Assembly (NCBI RefSeq): GCF_963576615.1
Contig: NC_088716.1
Span: 57,815,681 to 57,879,680, forward strand
Source of the DNA: Watersipora subatra
Lineage: Eukaryota; Bryozoa; Gymnolaemata; Cheilostomatida; Watersiporidae
Length of the DNA stretch: 64,000 nt
Direction: 5' to 3'
Shown here: positions 38,251 to 51,187 of the stretch, piece after piece
Layout: each line of letters opens with the position of its first letter
How positions within the stretch are numbered: the stretch's first letter is position 1
Program-made: the position numbers and the translations under genes
The notes under the pieces: model-generated
What the model was told of the DNA's origin: nothing
Database searches by the model: none
Seen by the model: only the letters and a program-made list of their open reading frames with translations

Positions 38251-39307
38251 TACAGTTGTTGTTTATAATGGAGCATAAGCATCTGGTCAACCTGGCTTAC
38301 TCAAAGAGCAGATAACTTTTTATCATATAAAATTTTCTTTTTTTATGTAATACAATAATATATTTTTAAATGAGAAACATTTTAAGGTATAAATAATTTC
38401 TATCAGGGCAATGTTTTGGTAAGAAGGTAATGACATTCTTATCTGCTTTACAAACGGCAAAAACTCAACAATGCCATCATTCACAGCCTGTAAAATATTG
38501 TTACTAGTATTAGCGCTTGTTGCAGTGGGCTTAAGCTGCATATTGACAGCGACCTCTGGGTTAAAGCTAAAAAATGTTAAATCGCAGCGTGATTCTGATG
38601 CTGCATATCATGAACAAGCATATTAGGTCATTCCAGTTGTACATAGTATTGAAAGTTTTTGAAAAAGGCTCAAAAGATTTTACCATAAAATATAAAAAAC
38701 AGGTATCAATAACGAGTGACAATAAAAGTTTTCCAAAGTTTCCTACAGTTAGACTGAATTTAAGCTGAAGTTCCTAAATTTAGGCTGAAACATTTTGTAT
38801 TTTTAAAACACTTCTGCAGTTTTTGGACTTTCACTCCAGAATGATAGTCTAACATTGAGACAATGAGGAACGTAAAGGGTCGAACGCACTCTTTCCAACT
38901 AACAAGCAAAATATCTCAGGCGAATGAATAAAGTAAAATAGCTGTTTCTTGATAAGGATTAAGTTAGTGCTTTATAGCTCCATGCTTTTAGCAAGGCTTT
39001 TTTGTGATTATTAGAGCAAGTTATTTGCAGTTTTATAGTTTGGAGAGTCTCATCATTCAGCAGGTAAGACCCTGTTGCTCTGCTACAAGAAGTATATTTG
39101 TATGTTGCTATGAAGTGTTACTTAAATAAAGATTAGTTAAATAGGTACATTAATAAATACGTATACAAACAGATATGACAGAGCTGTATAATATCTGACA
39201 ATATATATTTCGCACAGTTTTTTCTAAGTTTGAAATACAATATTAGCAGAAAACATAGTTTGCTCTGCTATAAGCTTACACTACTATAATTTATTGTTGG
39301 GAAACAC
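38251..39307. other. Presumed upstream region of PARP paralogue A
   Basis: No firm exon. A 33-bp, 11-codon segment at 39031-39063 is bounded by an acceptor (ttatttgcag) and a donor (GTAAGA), with phases that would fit, but it has no equivalent in paralogue B. Part of this region (about 38960-39010) resembles 54170-54225 upstream of paralogue B, so the duplication extends beyond the coding exons. Confidence 0.4.
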
Positions 39308-42300
39308 ATGCGTGTACCTCTGTTAGAATATACACTAAAACATAGCGACAAATGTTTGCAGGGAGCTGGTACTGTAATAGAATCTACTTCATCTAGTATG
39401 AACACCTCATTAGATAGTGAATTTCTACCCACTCAGACGTACTTGCCATGTGACCATCAGCTGATGAAGTACCTGCCTATATTTGACAGGCTGACTGTCA
39501 CTACTTACTCGGTAGGATGATTCTTCCACTTGTTCATAAGTAACAGTGAATCAGCAAGAGATATCAATAATAACGATGCATAATGTAGGCAGAGTATGTA
39601 TTATTTGAAGATTGGTGAAAGTATACTGTGTTTGCCATAAGGGATAAACATTGAGGCTGAATGTTCATATACTAATCTATTGTTTAAGTGAACATTATGT
39701 ATAACTTCATGGCACAACAGTATTTATTATTCTTTCGATGATGAAAATTTTAACTTTCTAATTTTAATCTTACTTTCTTTAACTTCTTAAAGGTTGACTT
39801 GCAATAAAATTCACATTACAGTTATTTGATATGAAAAGATTCACCATGTCTTACTCTGTTGTGTTGCAGGTGCAAAATATGTGAAAAGGAGATTACAAGC
39901 TCTTAAAAGCTCAAAAACGAACAGAAAATCGCAGCCACACGAGACCGCCGTAGTTTGGATTCTCTTTCCAAAACGGCTCAAATGTGACGCAGTTGTGAAA
40001 GATGGTTTCTGTTTACACTTTCATGCAACCTTACTCGTCGAAATATTTTCACAAATAAATTTCACGCATTCCATAAAACCATGTTTATCGTTTATATGTG
40101 TCTATTTTATCGTCATCATTTTATAATCATGACGAGCCTGTTGGTCATCTGTGATAATCGAAAAGTGCTGCAGAAATTATTTGCGAAGTATTGGGTCACA
40201 TGATCAGATTACGACTTGCCGATTAGACCAAACCAAAACAAAACTGTAAAGTAGCGAGCATTTATATTTGATACGGGGTCTTCGGCAAATTCCAAAGTGT
40301 TTGTCATAAACTAGTGCTACGATAAGTTTTATATTGAGCTTTTTATTGGCCTTTCAATTCACGTGAGAACATCACGTGACAAGACAATAACCAAATTTCA
40401 TGGCTACGTCATCGAAATAAAGAGATTCCAATCTACGGCGGCTTTTCGTTTTTGAGCTTTTAAGAGCTTGTAATCACCTTTCCACATACTTGGCACCTAC
40501 AACACAACAGAGTATGACATGGTGAGCCTTTTGATACTAAATAACTGTGATTTAAATTTTGTTGCAAGTCAACCTTTAAAGATAAACACGGAATATTTAT
40601 CACAGAGTTCAGATGCTGCAGACTACAGTGAAAGCTCTGTACTAGAAATGAGATCATTTGTAAACACCAACTCTGCGCAACAGTATTTTGAGTTAATCAG
40701 CTCACCATTTGCTACTCAATCAGGATATGAATCTTCAGGAAATAAGGTAAGTCAGTGGCTCAACGTAAATGCTCACAAAACAACTAAAAGAGTCATATAA
40801 CATTTTAGAAGTCAATTATACAACTTTTTGGAGTATTTATGTTATACCACACACAACAGCATAACAATTTGAATGTTGATCTCTTTTCCTTTGGAAGCTT
40901 TGCGGAGCTACGGCGGCGAGTGCTGCAAAAATTAATGAGATAATAAGGACTTTCAGGAAACCAAACAATGAACAGCTGACCACAACTCAAAGATCAGAAC
41001 TTGTCTTGGCAAGCATTCTAGAATTTATGCTTAATCATCATGACTCTAACCTAGATGTGTGTATTCAAACAGGAGACGATGAATATAAGGTACACAATTT
41101 ATGCTGTTTTCTACAATATTACTTTTCCATTAGTAGAGATACAGTATTTAAATATCTGGTTATGATTTGGTGGTTTATATTATTGCTACTGTATGTTAAA
41201 ATTGGTTTTGTGATTAATCATATAGGAAATGGTTGTGACTATTAAGTGATACTGAGAAAACACGGACCTTGTCTCTATACTCCTTACAGGCATAATACAA
41301 ATTAATTGAAAACAATGATTGAAGTGAATAAGAATTATTGAAAAGCATTACGATTTTGGCCTGTTTTTACTCAGTTTAAAAAAAACTATCTTCATGACTC
41401 AGTAGACTATTTAAAATCATCAGTTGATAAAAAATTGAAAAAATTGACTTCCTTCTCGTGGACAGATTGATCGGCAGAATCTTAAAGTTCAAAGTTAAGA
41501 TAATGAGTTAAACACACAAATTAAAGTCCCGGCACTTACCTCTACCAATTATTATGAACGAGCAGTGATCAAGGGACAGACTTTATCTGTATGGAGTAAT
41601 GCATTGTACACGCTGACATCACGTTTGCTATATTTAGCTCAAGACAAACTAATGATAAACATGTTACACATGCACAGCTAAAACATTTAACACATTTTAT
41701 AGTTTGTATAATTTTATTGCTTTTATAAGAAATGCATGCTAACTTTTACAGGTCTACATTGATGCCTACAACAAAATAAAACATCTAGCAAGGATCCAGC
41801 AATACAAGGCTATTAAGGAGAGGCTAGCCGTGATAGAGGACACAGACTATGTAATGAAGAAATCTCATCTTCAAAAATTAATGGCTTCTTTGGAAGTAAA
41901 GTAGTTGCTAAGGAACCTTATTTTTTCAAATTTAAAAACTGAAACTACAATGTATATAAATATTCGCAGAAAATGTTAGCAGAATCTCAAATAAAAATTT
42001 TGGTAAATACTAACTAAATGTTGTGTACTGGATTACTGAAAGTTTTAAGCTCTGTTAATTGAAGTTCCAAATATTTAAGCTTCATCTAGTAAACCATAAA
42101 TGATATGCTTAACATCCTATCTGATAGTAGGAAGTCTATATTTATTGTCAATAATTATAAATTATTGTCATTAGCATCAAATTCTACTACAGATTGACGA
42201 ATTCGGAGCCAAGGTTAGCAAAAATGGTAGCACCAGGGAAGCTGACCAACGGAGTAAGTACCAAAGGAGTGTCAGTACATGTAAGCCATAGATACCATAA

Positions 42301-44680
42301 GCCAGCTTGAGTGTGGAGTCAAGTTTTTTTTCTTTGAAGTAAAACTGCTTCATTTAGTCAGACATTTTTGAATAACAACTAAAAAAATAAAAACGCCATT
42401 TATGTTAACCAAATAAAATATTACGTTATACACATATACTGATTCATTAATTGAATGAAAGCCATAACTATGTATAGTATCTACACTATAGGCTACCAAA
42501 GAATTACTACATCTTCTAGTTATTTTTTCTTGTTAATCAGTTGCAAGTGATAGTTTTGTGTATCTGTTAGTTTTGGTCTGGTCTGAGTGTTTTGTAGCCT
42601 GATTTCTAAACATGCAAGCTACAAAAATACTCAGCCTTCATGTTTAGACATATCAATAGTAGAAACCTTTGTTAAAAAGTGGTTATTTTAACTGGTTTTC
42701 TACTTAACAAGTTCAACACACAATTTACTGTGAGTTCAGTTATTTATTGTTGGTACTCTGAGCTAGTGATAGGTTTTTTTAGTCAAGTAAAGAGTAAGTT
42801 ATCTAAACTAGAGGTAGTAAATAATCTTATTACAGTTCTGGATTAGCACTGTATGAACAAAGTGTCCAAAGTTAACAAGTTAACTTTGGTTAACAAGGTT
42901 AACAATTTTGGTTAAAAACTTAATATTGTCCAACTTATTCACCTTTATTTTGGTCAAAAACTTTATCTCCGTGGCTACCGAATGTAACATTTGTATAATC
43001 TAGCAAACTGTACTTTATTTAGGTCAAGTTGACTGTAAAGAGAACTAAATAAATATCTTAACTTCTTACTTGTAGAGCAGTTATACTTTATACCTTTTTG
43101 GGGTCCAACCCACAATATTTCCAATTTGATTCATTGTGATTGATAACAACATACATATCTACAGAGCACCAGATTAATATCCCAAATCCTGTCGATCGTG
43201 GGTTCTACAAGTTTGAAATTTTTGCAACTAGCCAAGAGTACCAGACAGTTATTGACCAATTGTTCTCAAGATATGACTACTATAGGAGCTTCGCATCATC
43301 AAATCATTCTTGTACTGTTAAGGTGAGTTAATATAATATTAATACTAAGTCATACCAAAGATAGAGTCTGTATATTTCAAGTTCTTTCTACTTGCCGAGA
43401 CTATCAGCAACCTCTTCAGCGGTTGCTCTCTCATAAGTGATATGTTCTGATGACCAATCAAAGGATCATTTTCCAATTAAGAAGAGCCGACCTACAGCAT
43501 AACTTTCATACTATTTTTGGCTTAAATTCTGGGTTTTAGCTATGCTCTCGTTTACCCCAACTTATATTTCTCACTTTAGAAATTGTACCTTTACATAATA
43601 ACTATCAATTTATTGTTTCCTAAACTGTAATTTCACTCAGTCGTTAGAACAGCCTACTTATGTCAGCAATCATGCAGTCTCTCATTGCAGATAAGTAAAA
43701 TAAGAAATCTCACTTTACTCACCCAATATGAAGCTCAAAAAAGAAAAGTTCAGTGGTCGCTAACAGCAGAAAACTCTGAACTTCCTGCAGAAAGAATACT
43801 ATTTCATTCAACAGACAAGGGAGCAGCTGATAAGATATGCAGAGAAGAATTTAATAGAAGCTTTGCCGGCTCAGCATATGGTAAGCAGGTTATTCTAGGT
43901 GCTTTTGCACAGACAGATGAGTGAAAGCATATCAGTATATATGTACTTTTGTGTCCTTGATGTGGTGAATAACAACAGTTCAACCTTTACCAGATTGATG
44001 GTTGTTGATCCTAGAGTTCTCCGAACAACACTTGGTAACATACAGCGCAACTTTGTGGGTGGTCTCCTTGTTTGTCTAATTTTTAGGCCATCAGCAATTA
44101 TATCTCGGTAGATTATTGTACCAGCTAAACTTTTGCTATACCAAGATATTGCGCCATAAATAATATATGCCACATTAATAAGTTTCGCAAACACAATCAC
44201 GTAAAGTCAAATGCTTCGATCCATAATCTCGGATGTTAGCATCAAGCTAGATAAAGACTTACTGCATAAGGTGTCAACAGAAACACGCCACAAATTAGTC
44301 TAAGTGTCAACAAGATGTTAGGATGTCTTTACCCTTAAGCTAGTACAGTAATCAGAAAGTAGCTAAAGCAATAAAATAATTGTTCTGTTGAAGGTACCTC
44401 CTATGGTGCAGGCGCTTATTTTGGTACAAGAGAAGGTGTTGCTGCATTTAGAGGAGAGTGTGTGTTCATGGCTAGAGTTCTCACTGGAAAATTTTACAAA
44501 GGCAACCGCTCAGTCAGCAGAGTCAATCTATCACCAACCTTTCACTCCACTGTTGACAATGTCGAAAATCCAACTGTATTTGTTGTTTACCACGATGCAG
44601 CTGCATGCCCAGAATACCTTATTGAGTTGACTGCTGCAATTAAGTATTGTAAAAAATATTATGGAAGCACTTTTCATTAA
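39308..44680 (+). CDS. PARP catalytic-domain protein, paralogue A (probable mono-ADP-ribosyltransferase)
   Basis: Exons: 39308 (or acceptor at 39362)-39511, 40606-40746, 40898-41089, 41752-41895, 42193-42253, 43165-43322, 43691-43880 and 44394-44680 (TAA); about 458 residues from ATG 39308. The C-terminal third is a PARP domain of the PARP10/14/15 type: RNLTLLTQYEAQKRK, then LFHST (catalytic His about 339), SYGAGAYFG (Tyr about 372), VLTGKFYKG and CPEYLIEL. Leu (about 439) stands where poly-ADP-ribosylating PARPs have Glu, so an H-Y-L triad and mono-ADP-ribosylation are expected. The first about 250 residues (LEFMLNHHDSNLDVCIQTGD and others) are shared with paralogue B but match no domain I know. 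No macro or WWE domain is seen. The start is uncertain: in-frame ATGs precede the first acceptor-like site in both paralogues. Confidence 0.85.
39791..40575 (-). mobile_element. TTAA-flanked non-autonomous DNA transposon, copy 3
   Basis: It is bounded by TTAA at 39787-39790 and 40576-40579, with the same AGGTTGACTTGCAA ends as copies 1 and 2 but an inverted interior relative to them. It lies in the first intron of PARP paralogue A and ends only 30 bp before the exon starting at 40606. Confidence 0.9.
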
Positions 44681-44747
44681 TACCCATACTTTACTGTGGC
44701 ATCTAATGATTTTATTGTTTGTTATTGAAAAACATTGAGTGTGCATA

Positions 44748-44753
44748 AATAAA
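44748..44753 (+). promoter_or_regulatory. Poly(A) signal of PARP paralogue A
   Basis: AATAAA lies 68 bp after the TAA stop, the only canonical signal close to the end of the gene. Confidence 0.6.
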
Positions 44754-45858
44754 GGATTTCTACAATACAATAATCAAAATGGTTCACCCTTACACATGTA
44801 TGCTGTGTATCAATAACAAACATGAAAATAGAAGGTTAAGCATATATGAATGCTTTTACCAATGATCAGCTATAGCATTACAAATTTACAATAGTAAAAA
44901 ATCTTGCTGAAGATTTTAAAAAATAACGGAGGCATTTTTTTTATTGTGCCTACAGAAACACTCTGTTTGCATGATCATTTTGACATTAAATCTGATTTGC
45001 CGTTATTATTAATGTAAGGGCTAGTTCAAACTGATGTTTTATGTATGGTGTGCGAGGTGATGTACCCTGGTATGCAAACTTATGCAGGTGCGTGATTGGT
45101 GTGACTCAAATATCTATATAATCAAAGGGTGGCGCAGCTGAACCACGCGCACTGGTCATGCGCGGTCGTGCACGATTGCGCATGACGTGGCATGTAATTG
45201 AAAAGGCCTTTCTTCACCCTTCCAACCCTTTCAACCAAAAAAGGTCTGACCCACCATTTTTGAGCTTACTCTGTAACTTATTTGCTGCCTTTTTCCTTTT
45301 AGTTAATTTCTTTAACAATAGGAAATCAGCGTTTCATCTTTTGTTGCTGCAAAACAGCATCTTCAATCGATTTAAATGTTGGAAAATGCTAGCAATGATG
45401 TAATGTGATATCTTGGAACTGGAGAAAAGGCAATTTGTGCGAAGTCATGTGCTCTTTGCAAGTTTGTTGTATTGTTACTAATCGGGGATACAAATGTTCA
45501 AGGAATTGAAAAGCATGATTGATTATCTAAAATACTTGTCTGAAGCAGGCCTAACTGACTAACTGCTTGACTGACTGACTAATATTCGTGGTGAGGTGAG
45601 TTGAGCATTATTTTAGGGAAAGCAGACTGAACATGGTATTAGAACTGTTTAGCACTTAAGTAAGTACTGTATTCTATGATGAGCTTGCTTAGAAATGTAT
45701 TCTTATACATCTATACTGATGAACCATAAAAACCATGATGAAGTTACATGTAGAATAGGAAGCATGCATAGATTGTTTATACTCTGTTAGAACATGACAT
45801 CAAAGTTTCTTCCTTCTGCTTCTGCAAAGACCAATGTATTATAATTAACGTGTTATAA

Positions 45859-45907
45859 TAAACATAAATAAGCGTAATTATATGTGAATTACGCTTATTT
45901 ATGTTTA
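45859..45907. repeat. Perfect 21-bp stem with 7-nt loop
   Basis: Bases 45859-45879 are the exact reverse complement of 45887-45907, with atatgtg between them. No poly-T, gene end or other terminator context is present. It may be a tiny inverted-repeat element or a replication-generated palindrome. Confidence 0.9.
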
Positions 45908-46239
45908 CTGTGAGTATAATGATTAATAGCGAACAATGATCACAACTGCTATCATCGTTTATAAAAAATGATGTCATCAGGTGAGAAGTTTATATTACTT
46001 GAATGTTTTACAACATTAGATATAACAATATTTCCATTTTGTTTGAAGGTATATTGGATATAATAAGAGACGAGAGTTAAATAGAAAATAAGAAGCTGGA
46101 GTAATTGAATTGAACGAAAAGATGAACGTATGTGTAGAGTACCTTAATTAAATAGGGTCATTTTTCCTGCTGAACCATGCATCTAAGATCTACAATCACA
46201 GAAATCTGAATAAAGGTTGAATATTATTTGACTGCATTT

Positions 46240-46640
46240 TTATGGCAGATCCCTTTCCTGGCAAGTAGCTTTTGTGGCAGGTCACGTTTCTGGCCGGTAA
46301 CATTTCTGGCCGGTAACATTTGTGACGGGTCACTATTGTGGCCAGTCACTTTTGTGGCAGGTCAATTTTGTGGCAAATCCCTTTGGTGGCAGGTCAATTT
46401 TGTGGCAAGTCACTTTTGTGGCAAGTCAATTTTGTGGCAAGTTACTTTTATAACAGGTTATTTTTATAACAGGTCACTTGGGAAAATGGTCACTTTGGAG
46501 AAGGGTCACTTTGATGACGGGCTTATTCGATGATGGGTCACTTTCATTACAGATAACTTTTATTCTCCTTCTGATGACAGATCCCGTTTGTGATGGGTCA
46601 CTTTTGGGATGGGTCATTTTTCATTTTTGTGACAGGTAGC
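46240..46640. repeat. Degenerate 15-bp tandem repeat
   Basis: A unit near ttttgtggcaggtca recurs about 25 times with much variation (ggcaagtca, gacgggtca, aacaggtta). The multiple-of-three period keeps a plus-strand frame open over 46228-46533, which is not evidence for a protein. Confidence 0.85.
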
Positions 46641-46733
46641 TTCGAGATAAACTAGCTGGAGTGTTGAGTAAAAAAAAGAATTGTGAGTAGCTTTTGTATT
46701 GAACCCCATGGAACCCAATGAAATTAAGACAAT

Positions 46734-46918
46734 TGTTGTATTGTAGTTGTTGTATTGTATTATCACGATAAGTCTTGTATCACAGAAAACACAGCTAACA
46801 GGTAAGAAGCACATAAAGGAACTGACTTAGTTAGCAAGCCCATAGCTATGGGTTACTAGACAATTATGCGGTTATAGCACAGCTAAAAGAAAGCTGACTG
46901 CACAGCTAATATGTAACA
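46734..46918 (-). repeat. 3' LTR of retrotransposon 2
   Basis: It begins TGTTGTATTG and ends TGTAACA. It is nearly identical to 51188-51375. Confidence 0.95.
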
Positions 46919-46961
46919 CATCTCCCTCACTATTCGGAGTTTATGGTTAGTCATGACCTTG

Positions 46962-49900
46962 TTAGAACTTAGAACTGTCATAGTAATCAGGTCGTCTTCT
47001 ATTACGAGTAGGATATCTGGGACTTTGTACTGGCCTCTCATCAGGTACAGATTGGGCAGGTTGGATGTTAAGATCATTTGAAGCTGTGATGATATTGTCA
47101 TTGGTCGATGTATCATTAACTTGAAGTCTAGCTTGTAGCTAATTGGCATGTCGTCTCCATACACCACGGTCTGTTCGCACAGCATACAGTATGTTACCCA
47201 GCTTGTTAATTATCGTTCCAGGTATCCACTTAGGTCCAGAGCTATAGTTCCTTGCATAAACCAAAGAGTCTACTTCATACCGTGATGATGTAGAAGATGC
47301 TTGACCTGGTGAAAGAGTTTTCTTGTTCTGAATTGGTTTCAGCAAGGTCAGAGTATTTCTCGGCTGTCGTCCATGTAGAACTTCAGCAGGTGATTTCCAG
47401 TTCAAAGAGGGATGAGGCAAACATCTGTAAGTGGTTAAAAACAGTTGTAGGGCAGTCTTGATTTTCTCCCCTCCTGCACAATTCTTCTTTACAGATTGCT
47501 TAAGAGTCTGGACAAATCTCTCCGCTTCTCCATTCGATGCAGGATGGAATGCGGGAGATGTTATATGTTTAATGCCATGCATGGTGCAGAACTGGTCAAA
47601 TTCATTTGAAACGAATTGTGGGCTGTTATCCGTAACAATAGTCCAAGGAAGACCTTCATGTACAAAGATCTGTCGTAGCACGCCAATTGTGTCCTTAGAA
47701 GTAGTTTTTCCTACATCTAGCATAGCAACGTACGGATATCGGGAATGTGCATCTACACAAACCAACCACATCTGACCTTTAAAAGGTCCTGCATAATCCA
47801 AATGAATTCGTTCCCATGGTAGTTGGGTGGACGGCCAACTTTGGTAAGTCTTGGCTGGGTCATTAGCACAGATTCGGCAAGGTTCACAAGCTTTGATTAG
47901 CTGTTCTATGTCTGCATTGATGCTAGGCCACCATGCGTATTGACGAGCAAGCTGTTTTACTCTTTCTACACCCCAGTGTGATGTATGCAGCAAGGCTAAC
48001 ACTTTACTCTTCAGAGCCTGTGGAATGACAACTCTAGTAGTGTCATCATGTTGCAAAAGCACAGCCTCCCCATGAACAAAAAGAGACTCCTTCATATTCC
48101 AATATGGCCGCAAATGTTCATAGCTAGCTGTAAGCTTATTGGGCCAAAGGCCATTCAGTATCCACTCTTTCACTATCTGTAGTGATGTGTCTTTCATGGT
48201 TTCTTGTTTAACAGCCTCATCGTCAAGGAGATCATGATCGAGCTCCTCTTGTATAGTGTGTGAGACCTCAATGCTCTCCTTCTCTTCATCATGGTCAAAC
48301 TTCGGGTCTGCCCCTAAAGGTAACCTGGACAAGCCATCTGCATTGCCGTGCTGTGCTGTAGGTTTGTACCTGATGTCATACTGATAAGCCATCAGTGTGA
48401 GGGCCCATCTCTGCAGTCGCTGAGCTATTAAAACGGGGATGTTCTTTTCTGGTGAAAACATGGCAACCAGGGGTTTATGATCAGTGATGAGCGTAAAACG
48501 TCTCCCATATAGATACTGTCTAAACTTAGTCACTCCATAGATGATAGAAAGCACTTCTTTTTCTATCTGTGAGTAATTCTTTTGGTGCACGCTCAATGTC
48601 TTTGATGCATGTGATAGTGGTATTTCAGCTCCATTTTCCTCTTGTATGAGTACTGCCCCAATTCCATAGTTAGATGCGTATGTTGCTAGAACCAGCGGTT
48701 TACTCTGGTCAAAATGGGTAAGTTTGGTAGCCTTGATGACACTTTCTTTAAGAACATGGAAGGCCTTGTCACACTCGTCAGTCCAGTCAAACTCGAGACT
48801 TTCATGAAGAAACTTGTAGAGGGGGGCTGCTTTGCTAGACAGGTCAGCAATGTGTGAGCCATAGTAGTTGATCTTGCCCAAAAACGCCTGTAGCTGTTGT
48901 AAGTTCTGTGGTCGTGGAAGCTGTTCAATAGCCTCTATTGCAGAATTCGAGGGAGTCTTGCCGTTCTTGTCTATTATGTGACCTAGGTATTCAACAGCAT
49001 TCTTAAAGAACTCGCATTTCTCTCTCTGTATGCGGAGCCCATACTCCTGGTAGTCTAGCTAAGAGTTTGTCAAGATTAGACCAGTGCCCACTCTCACTGC
49101 TACCAGTGACAATCAGATCATCCAAGTATGCTGCAAATCCAGGTAAGTCAGCAATCATTGAGTCCATGCATCGCTGAAACTGTGCAGGGCTTGATGCCAA
49201 TCCAAAACACATCCTGTTGTAGCGAAACAAACCACATTGAGTGTTGATGACACACATCTTCTTTGCATTATCATCTAACTCTAGTTGCAAGTAGGCATCT
49301 GCCAGGTCTATCTTGGAAAAGTGTACCCCGCCTCTCAACTTCTCTAGCAACTCTTCAAGGCTTGGTAATGGGTGTTGATCAATTGATATTTGTTGGTTCA
49401 ACATCTTGAAATCACCACATATACGCACTCTTCCATTTGGTTTGGAAACTGCTACTATTGGAGCAGCATAATCACTAAAGTCCACATGTTCCAAAACACC
49501 AGCTTTAACTAATCGATCTAGCTCTTCTTTTACAGCTTGGCGTCTAGAGAATGGCACTACACGAGGTTTAGAAAAGCTTGGTGTGCTTCCTGGTTTCAAG
49601 CGTACTGGTACTTTTACCTTTTTACATCGGCCAAGACCTGTCTTAAAGACATCAGAGTACTTAGAGGAGAGTAGAGCGATTTTGTCCCTAAATCCAATAG
49701 GGTTACTTCCTGTGACAGTACAGGTAACATCACAACTACCCTGTGTCAATATAGCTAGCCCCTGCTGCGAGAGACCGAATTTGTCACTCCAATCTAGACC
49801 AAAAAGGTTTGAGCCTTGTGTTGTGTTTACAGCAAGAAGTTTGAGATTTTGTTTTTCCACATCTCCTACCTTCACACTAACTGAACATTGTCCTTCAATC

Positions 49901-51183
49901 TGTAACTCACTCTGCCCATGCGCTTTAAGATGGGTACTGACAGGTAAGAGGGGGGGTGATCCAAGACTTTGGTAGCCTTGCAAATCAACTATAGAGCAAG
50001 TAGCCCCTGTGTCCCATTGAAACATTGCATCATGACCATTGACAACAGTTTTGATCCAAACCTTTCTATTGACTCGTTGGAAAAGATTATCTGAAACTGC
50101 ATGTACTGAATGATAAGGTTCACTTGCATCAGTGAGCACACTTAACACAGAGTTTTCAACTGTCCTAGCAGACTGTTCTGTCTGACTTTGTGCTGCTGTC
50201 TTAGCCATACAGACAGCCTCAATGTGACCTTTGACCTCACATTTCCTGCAGACAAATGCTCTGCAGGGACAATTTTTTCTGTCATGTTTAATGTAACAGC
50301 TAGGGCAAGACTTCAACATACCTGTGTTCTGTGCATTAGCTTGTTGCTTTCCAATGGTTTGTTGACCTCGGCGGGATCTTTGCTTGTACTGACCTGACAT
50401 TTTGTTTACTGTGTCTTCAATAGCTGGAGAAGTTGTCTCCCCCTTGAGAATTTTATCGGTCTCCGTTGTCTTGATGAATGCTGTAGTCTTCTTAAAAACA
50501 TCATTAAGAGAGGGATCAGCATCAAGTAGACACTGGCGACGTACATCAGCATGTGGCGTCGCTTTAATGATTATGTCACGAATTTGTTCATCAACATAAC
50601 TAGTGCCACAGCCTGTGCTTTTGCACGTGAAAGCACAGTGCCGTGCGAGTCCACGAAGTTCTGCAGCACAATCAACATAGGACTGACCAGTCTTCATCTT
50701 ACATTGAGAAAATTCAAATCTTGCTGCCTGAACATGTATGGTATCTGCAAAGTGTTCATTAAGTTTCTCCGACAACTCAGTAAATGACTTGCTTGTAATA
50801 TCCTCTGCGCCAAATAAGTTTGATAACAAGTCGTATGTCTCAGCTCCTACCCAAGATAGTAAGCATGCTCGTTTCTGACTGTCATCTACCACCCGATACA
50901 CATTAAAGTGCTGATTGAAACGTTGAAGGTACTGGTTCCATTTTTCTTTACCCCTGTCGTATGCTTCAAACTTGGGTATGGCGACAGCTACTGGTATTGA
51001 TGCAGCACTATCACTCTTGGTAGCTTCAAACAAGGAGATAAACTGCTTCTGTAGATCAGCGTTTTGCTGCTGGAACTGTTGTTGCTGTTTCTGCATAGCA
51101 TCGATCAAAGCTTTTATGTTAAGATCCATAGCAAGACAATAGAAAAATGCTGGCTGTGAGTCCACAATGTTCGTTCCTGACAC
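46962..51183 (-). pseudogene. Gag-pol of retrotransposon 2, disabled by three lesions
   Basis: A first frame (51183-49003) holds a Gln-rich start, a capsid-like region, a Cys/His zinc-finger pair (CPSCYIKHDRKNC and CRKCEVKGHIEAVC), a protease with WDTGATCS, and reverse transcriptase through FGLASSPAQF and AYLDDLIVTG. One single-base frame change near 49060 moves into a second frame (to 47142) with the RT thumb, RNase H (IEKEVLSIIYG, LITDHKP), an HHCC finger, and the integrase triad D (HLDYAG), D (IVTDNS) and E (NGEAERF). RNase H has Tyr in place of the first catalytic Asp (LATYASNYGIGAVL). A TAG at 47139-47141 cuts off about 58 codons that remain in frame to a TAA at 46962. Gag and pol appear to share one frame, as in many Ty3/Gypsy elements. 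Confidence 0.92.
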
Positions 51184-51187
51184 CAGT

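Larger units (their letters stand above)
44681..46733. other. Intergenic region after PARP paralogue A
   Basis: No supported gene. It holds the poly(A) signal of paralogue A, a perfect hairpin at 45859-45907 and a degenerate 15-bp repeat from about 46240, each listed separately. Confidence 0.55.

Noticed and set aside
39031-39063. 33-bp micro-exon upstream of PARP A
   Set aside because: Splice signals and phase fit, but the equivalent region of paralogue B has no open counterpart, so chance is likely.
46228-46533. Plus-strand frame of 101 codons rich in Trp, Phe and Gly
   Set aside because: It is produced by the degenerate 15-bp tandem repeat.
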